From contig CAZVJA010000191.1 of the NCBI GenBank assembly GCA_964626885.1, positions 1-10,648 of the forward strand: a DNA stretch of 10,648 nt, read 5' to 3'. The stretch comes from CAZVJA01 sp964626885 (GTDB lineage Bacteria > Planctomycetota > Planctomycetia > Planctomycetales > Planctomycetaceae). The position numbers and the translations under genes were made by a program. This document shows, one piece after another, positions 7,739-10,648 of the stretch. How positions within the stretch are numbered: position 1 is the first letter of the stretch; each line of letters starts with the position of its first letter. The notes beneath the pieces were generated by a model. The model was not told the DNA's origin and did no database searches. It saw only the letters and a program-made list of their open reading frames with translations.

Positions 7739-8620
7739 TTACTGCTGCTTGCCTGCCGCCTCGATGTGAATATTGCATTCGCCGACGATGAAGTCATTCC
7801 AGAGGGGATGGCCGACGCGGCCAAATTCATCAGGCGATCCGTAGATTGGCACTTCAAATAGACAAGTGATTTCATAAGTTTGCGGCTCCTGAAACGCGAA
7901 CCACCGCGTGAGTTCCACCGTGCTCTTGAAGGAAGCTCCCGGCGCGATGGTCACCGGGTTCGAGATTCCGCCGTGGTCGTCTCGCGAACCGACATCGGGC
8001 AGCGGCTGCTTACGATTACCGACAGGCCAGGCGATGAAACGAAACTGATTGTTCCGGTAGCCGCGCTGCTTGCCGCCGTTCTCGAACGTGAATGGCACCT
8101 CGCCGACGTTGTGGAGGGTCATTTCCAGCGTGACCGTCTCCCCCGGATTCCAGGTCTCTTTTGTTGGGCGGAATTCGCCGACGATTTTGTGCCCGGGATG
8201 CTTTCGCCGTTGGATCTCGACGTTGAAGATCTTGGCCATCTTTTCGGCCGCTTCTCGTGATTCGATCATCACCATCATTTCCACGAATCCGCCAGCAACG
8301 CGGCGCGTGCTCGAAACCGGCTCCGCCAGGCCGTCGATGATCATCATCAGACGCTTCTGATCAGCCTCCGGAGGGATCGGCCCCGCGTGCGAGAACATAA
8401 TGTAGAACTTCGAGTTCTGATTGTTGACCGACCAGATCTTGGCTTCACCAAAATGGTTTGCCACGAATTGACCGACCGGCAGCTTGCCGCCGCCGACCCG
8501 CTCGACGACCTCTCCTTTCCCTTCGTTCTCGAGTACGTAAAATCCATTTTTGAACTCCGCCGCGATGGTTGCCTGAGTGATGAGTAGCGTCGTGACGAGA
8601 GCGGGGAACAGCCGTGCCAT
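7739..8620 (-). CDS. Exported hypothetical protein, beta-sandwich-like C-terminus
   Basis: 293 aa from the chosen start. A longer reading from 8671 exists, but the ATG at 8618-8620 has an ideal GGAGG (8628-8632 on the plus strand) 7 nt upstream and opens straight into a signal peptide. That peptide is MARLFPALVTTLLITQATIAA, with likely cleavage around residue 20-21 before EFKNGFYV. The mature part has an N-terminal alpha/beta segment of about 130 residues (FYVLENEG, KIWSVNNQNSKFYIMF). A second part has FRPTKETWNPGETVTLEMTLHNVGEVPFTF and later TIAPGASFKSTVELTRWFAF. The spacing of NPGETV..L.....N.G and PG..F...V.L is typical of Ig-like beta-sandwich domains. No catalytic motif is recognised. 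It probably acts in the periplasm or at the cell surface. Function unknown. Confidence 0.82.
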   Translation of the reverse strand: MARLFPALVTTLLITQATIAAEFKNGFYVLENEGKGEVVERVGGGKLPVGQFVANHFGEAKIWSVNNQNSKFYIMFSHAGPIPPEADQKRLMMIIDGLAEPVSSTRRVAGGFVEMMVMIESREAAEKMAKIFNVEIQRRKHPGHKIVGEFRPTKETWNPGETVTLEMTLHNVGEVPFTFENGGKQRGYRNNQFRFIAWPVGNRKQPLPDVGSRDDHGGISNPVTIAPGASFKSTVELTRWFAFQEPQTYEITCLFEVPIYGSPDEFGRVGHPLWNDFIVGECNIHIEAAGKQQ

Positions 8621-8785
8621 CTCAAAGCCTCCGCAAGTACAGGGACATCCGATCTTCGACCTGCCGCGCAACCGCGTGCAGCGGGACGCGGCTTTGGACG
8701 TCGGCCTCGCTCAGAGAGTTCCCTCAAATTCGCAGCAGATTCCGAAGACGGGCGGGAAGCGCGTCTGGCGAGCAGGCAGAACGGT
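8621..8785. other. Leader and spacer upstream of the minus-strand gene
   Basis: These 165 bases carry the GGAGG ribosome site of the minus-strand gene at 8628-8632. No coding region or clear promoter consensus was found. Together with repeat copy 1 and the spacer to 9061, this makes about 440 bases without a supported gene. Confidence 0.5.
8628..8632 (-). promoter_or_regulatory. Shine-Dalgarno GGAGG deciding the start of the exported protein
   Basis: A GGAGG on the minus strand sits 7 nt before the ATG at 8620. It is the best ribosome site in the window and argues against the longer upstream start at 8671, which would bury the signal peptide. Confidence 0.8.
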
Positions 8786-8950
8786 CCGCGGGGTGGTGCA
8801 GACGCCTCCGCGTCTTGGTCGCAAAGCGACAAGAGGCGTTTCCGAATTCGGTCAGCAGTTCGAAATGCCCGAGTGCTCTTGTCCCCTTCAATAGCAGCCT
8901 CTTGTGACTGCGTCACCCAGACAACCGAGCCGGCTGTCCGGGCCACCCGC
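8786..8950. repeat. 165-bp perfect direct repeat, copy 1
   Basis: Identical over all 165 bases to 9366-9530 (constant offset of 580). The boundaries are sharp, because both flanks differ from the first base outside. The ends form an imperfect terminal inverted repeat (GCGGGGTGG at the left against CCACCCGC at the right, one bulged G). Internal dyads include a bulged hairpin at 8802-8839 (ACGCCTC/GAGGCGT outer arms, GTCGC-AAA-GCGAC tip), the palindrome CCGAATTCGG at 8842-8851, and GTGAC-TGC-GTCAC at 8904-8916. Its minus strand is open for about 54 codons but has no ribosome site. The structure fits a non-autonomous mobile or structured intergenic element. Confidence 0.95.
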
Positions 8951-9003
8951 GCCCTTCATTCCGTATGCACAACGTGCTACATTACCCACCGGATATCAAT
9001 CGG

Positions 9004-9009
9004 GATAAT
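9004..9009 (+). promoter_or_regulatory. Weak candidate -10 box for the small orphan gene
   Basis: GATAAT matches the -10 consensus at five of six positions and lies 52 nt before the ATG of the small gene. The -35 region at a 16-17 nt spacing matches only half the consensus. GGATAT occurs twice around it (8991-8996 and 9010-9015). The call is tentative. Confidence 0.3.
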
Positions 9010-9061
9010 GGATATTTCGTATGACTCCCTGCCATGCACTGTGTGATAAAGAGGTGTGAAA

Positions 9062-9352
9062 ATGGGACTCCTCGATTTCTTTCGTCGCGGGTCTAAGGAA
9101 CTCTCTGACGAGCAAAAGAAATTGATCCAGAAGTATTACAACGAGGCTTGGCAGAAGGCATACAAGCTTGCCCAGTCGCAGCGACAGGAACTCCCAAAGT
9201 TTGGGACATGGTCCACTACTGACCCAAACGTGCTGGCCGAGATGGGCGACGGGATGTACGCGACTGAAGAGGCGGAAATGGCGACGATGAAAAAATTCTG
9301 GCTGACGCGGAAGCAGATGGAGGAGAATTTCCCGAACGGGCTTCACTACTGA
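9062..9352 (+). CDS. Small hypothetical protein between the two 165-bp repeats
   Basis: 96 aa, family not recognised. A GTG at 9056 would add two residues, but GAGG at 9051-9054 is well placed (7 nt) for the ATG at 9062. The N-terminus MGLLDFFRRG is a short amphipathic segment. A charged, probably helical stretch follows (residues 13-45, rich in K, E and Q), then GTWSTTDPNVLAEMGDGMYATEEAE and a C-terminal half rich in M, K, E and aromatics (MKKFWLTRKQMEENFPNGLHY). There are no cysteines, signal peptide or membrane span, so it is likely a soluble, mostly helical cytoplasmic protein. Composition is more AT-rich than region 1: a hand count of 9121-9180 gives 29 of 60 G+C. It lies alone between identical direct repeats, which suggests a cassette-like origin. 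No function is proposed. Confidence 0.65.
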   Translation: MGLLDFFRRGSKELSDEQKKLIQKYYNEAWQKAYKLAQSQRQELPKFGTWSTTDPNVLAEMGDGMYATEEAEMATMKKFWLTRKQMEENFPNGLHY

Positions 9353-9365
9353 CCAAAAGTTTTAA

Positions 9366-9530
9366 CCGCGGGGTGGTGCAGACGCCTCCGCGTCTTGGTC
9401 GCAAAGCGACAAGAGGCGTTTCCGAATTCGGTCAGCAGTTCGAAATGCCCGAGTGCTCTTGTCCCCTTCAATAGCAGCCTCTTGTGACTGCGTCACCCAG
9501 ACAACCGAGCCGGCTGTCCGGGCCACCCGC
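9366..9530. repeat. 165-bp perfect direct repeat, copy 2
   Basis: Second identical copy, beginning 13 nt after the stop of the small gene. Its flanks are AT-rich and partly complementary (TTTTA on the left, TAAAA on the right), and TAA directly abuts both ends, which could be a 3-bp target duplication. Copy 1 does not show matching flanks. The equivalent internal dyads lie at 9382-9419, 9422-9431 and 9484-9496. Confidence 0.95.
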
Positions 9531-9550
9531 TAAAATGCATTCAAATTGTT

Positions 9551-9571
9551 TTGACATCAGATAAGTGTCAA
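9551..9571. promoter_or_regulatory. Operator-like inverted repeat overlapping the -35 box
   Basis: TTGACA (9551-9556) and TGTCAA (9566-9571) are perfect 6-bp inverted arms separated by 9 nt. The dyad covers the -35 box and the spacer, a position where a dimeric repressor would block RNA polymerase. No regulator gene is visible in the window. Confidence 0.4.
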
Positions 9572-9579
9572 TTGATACT
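9551..9579 (+). promoter_or_regulatory. Sigma-70-type promoter for the BRCT protein gene
   Basis: A perfect -35 box TTGACA (9551-9556) is followed by a 17-nt spacer and a -10 box GATACT (9574-9579, four of six). Transcription would begin near 9586, leaving a leader of about 50 nt before the ATG at 9640. The AT-rich promoter starts right after repeat copy 2. Confidence 0.6.
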
Positions 9580-9639
9580 GAGGGGGAATTCACTGGTGCA
9601 GGTTCTTGAATGCTCGGATTTCCCCAGGGGATATGTGTC

Positions 9640-10539
9640 ATGCTCAACGCGGACAACATTCGGTATTTGCACTTTACTGGTCCGATGCGCATGGAGAAGC
9701 AGGTTCATACCCTAGAAGGGCTCCTGACGGGCATTGCATCGGACGGTCATATTTCGAGTCTCGAAGTCTCAGCGCTTTCCGGGTGGAAAGAAGAGAATCA
9801 GGAATTCAGTCATCGTCACCCGTTCTCTGAAATTATTCCTAGAATTGAAGATGCATTGAGCGACGGAATAATTGATGAAGATGAACGGCAGGACTTGCTG
9901 TGGCTATGTAGCAGTCTTAAACAACAGAATAGGTCGTTTGATAAGATTACAGTCGATCTTCAGCGACTTCATGGGATATTAGGCGGTATTGCTGCCGATG
10001 GAAAAATCACCGAAGACGAATTGCGGTCGCTGGGGACTTGGCTGGAGGAGCACGAGCATTTGCGATCGTGCTGGCCATTCGATGAAATCGACTCGCTCCT
10101 AACGGCGGTGCTTTCTGATGGGATAATTGACGAAAGTGAGCATCAGGCTTTGTTGACTTACTTCAATGAGTTCGTGACGTTTGGCGATCAACGGGCAATC
10201 GATATTCCCGACAATTGGGACCAAAACACAATCAAAGGCGTTTGCTCAGTGTGTCCAACCATCGAATTCACAGATCGAATGTTTTGCTTCACCGGTAAAT
10301 CGGAGCGATACACTCGTCGTCAGCTTGCGGAAATTGTCACTCGCCTCGGTGGAATGTTTTCTGACAGAGTGACTTACGATGTTGACTATCTGGTAATCGG
10401 GGCAGACGGTAACCCTTGTTGGGCTTTCGCATGCTACGGTCGAAAAGTTGAGCAGGCGATATCCTATCGAAAATCAGGACACAACATTGTACTCGTGCAT
10501 GAGTACGACATTTACGATGCGATTGAGGATGCTCGTTAA
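9640..10539 (+). CDS. Two TerB-like modules plus C-terminal BRCT domain protein
   Basis: 299 aa from the chosen ATG, which has AGGGG 9 nt upstream. An in-frame ATG at 9610 adds 10 residues and cannot be excluded. Residues ~26-90 and ~111-175 are an internal duplication. Each unit begins G-[IL]-L-x-G-I-A-[SA]-D-G and ends in LSDGIIDE, giving four acidic D-G-x-I-x-x-x-E loops (near 34, 75, 120 and 160), like those of TerB-type helical domains. Residues ~213-295 form a BRCT domain with FCFTGK, LGGMFSDRVTYDVDYLVIG and YGRKVEQAISYR, closest to the BRCT of bacterial NAD+-dependent DNA ligases. No adenylation or nuclease domain is present, so it is not a ligase. BRCT domains bind DNA ends or phosphopeptides, so a DNA-repair or DNA-sensing role is inferred. 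Composition is AT-richer than region 1: a hand count of 9841-9900 gives 26 of 60 G+C. That suggests transfer. Confidence 0.85.
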   Translation: MLNADNIRYLHFTGPMRMEKQVHTLEGLLTGIASDGHISSLEVSALSGWKEENQEFSHRHPFSEIIPRIEDALSDGIIDEDERQDLLWLCSSLKQQNRSFDKITVDLQRLHGILGGIAADGKITEDELRSLGTWLEEHEHLRSCWPFDEIDSLLTAVLSDGIIDESEHQALLTYFNEFVTFGDQRAIDIPDNWDQNTIKGVCSVCPTIEFTDRMFCFTGKSERYTRRQLAEIVTRLGGMFSDRVTYDVDYLVIGADGNPCWAFACYGRKVEQAISYRKSGHNIVLVHEYDIYDAIEDAR

Positions 10540-10648
10540 GGTGCTGGATGCAACTGGCGAAGATTTCGCTGGGTGACCCAGACGCACCTGACTTGCCCCC
10601 CGACCGTCAGTCATAAGACTGCAGGTAGTGGTTCCGTATGATCTTCGG
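10540..10648. other. Downstream region with short palindrome, no gene seen
   Basis: After the BRCT gene there is a perfect 6-bp palindrome around one base (CTGGGT-G-ACCCAG, 10569-10581) without a T-run. A TGACTTGCCCCCC start at 10589 looks vaguely like an insertion-sequence end. The window stops before anything can be confirmed. Confidence 0.35.

Noticed and set aside
8621..8671. Upstream start at 8671 for the exported protein
   Set aside because: It would put 17 extra residues before the signal peptide and ignore the ideal GGAGG placed 7 nt before the ATG at 8620.
7592..8776. Shared 12-mer CTGGCGAGCAGG near 7594 and 8765
   Set aside because: A 12-base match within about 10 kb of GC-rich DNA is expected by chance, and the flanks do not match.
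8347..8946. 199-codon minus-strand reading frame covering repeat copy 1
   Set aside because: It overlaps the start of the exported-protein gene in another frame, starts with GTG inside the repeat without a ribosome site, and has arginine- and serine-rich shadow-frame composition.
8786..8950. Integron attC site
   Set aside because: The bulged hairpin is suggestive, but no GTTRRRY/RYYYAAC core pair was found at the borders and no integrase is in the window.
8786..9530. CRISPR array
   Set aside because: Only two copies, each 165 bp, with a 415-bp gene-bearing interval. CRISPR repeats and spacers are far shorter and regularly repeated.
10213..10539. NAD+-dependent DNA ligase fragment
   Set aside because: Only the BRCT domain resembles LigA. 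The upstream part is a duplicated helical module, and the frame is intact, so this is a complete different protein and not a broken ligase.

Overview
The window looks like a piece of a moderately GC-rich bacterial chromosome. The gene style (weak or absent Shine-Dalgarno sites, a TrxR-fold ferredoxin-NADP reductase beside glcDEF, an exported beta-rich hypothetical protein, structured intergenic repeats) fits a planctomycete best. That is inferred from style, not from a marker gene. Positions 5347-5446 are a run of 100 N, flanked on both sides by the same 55 bases, so the sequence is a scaffold with a probably false gap.

Region 1 (39-6259, all plus strand) is a glycolate-oxidation cluster. Its order is glcD (FAD oxidase subunit), a TrxR-like flavoprotein resembling ferredoxin/flavodoxin-NADP+ reductase, glcE (second FAD-binding subunit) and glcF (iron-sulfur subunit). 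A HAD-family phosphatase follows, which could make glycolate from 2-phosphoglycolate. The flavoprotein and glcE share an ATGA stop/start overlap, so it is built into the operon rather than merely nearby. Together the genes suggest 2-phosphoglycolate or glycolate salvage to glyoxylate, with electrons leaving through GlcF and possibly exchanged with a pyridine nucleotide/ferredoxin pool.

Region 2 (6513-8620) holds two convergent genes: a GT-B-fold glycosyltransferase (plus) and an exported hypothetical protein with a beta-sandwich-like C-terminal half (minus, strong GGAGG ribosome site). A 9-bp hairpin lies between them.

Region 3 (8621-10648) looks like an accessory segment. Two identical 165-bp direct repeats (8786-8950 and 9366-9530), rich in internal dyads and with imperfect inverted ends, bracket a small orphan gene of 96 codons. 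Just past the second copy a good sigma-70-type promoter overlaps an inverted repeat. It leads into a gene for a protein with two tandem TerB-like acidic-loop modules and a C-terminal BRCT domain. Base composition falls visibly in the two genes here, which suggests acquisition by transfer. This is the part of the window most likely to hold something undescribed.
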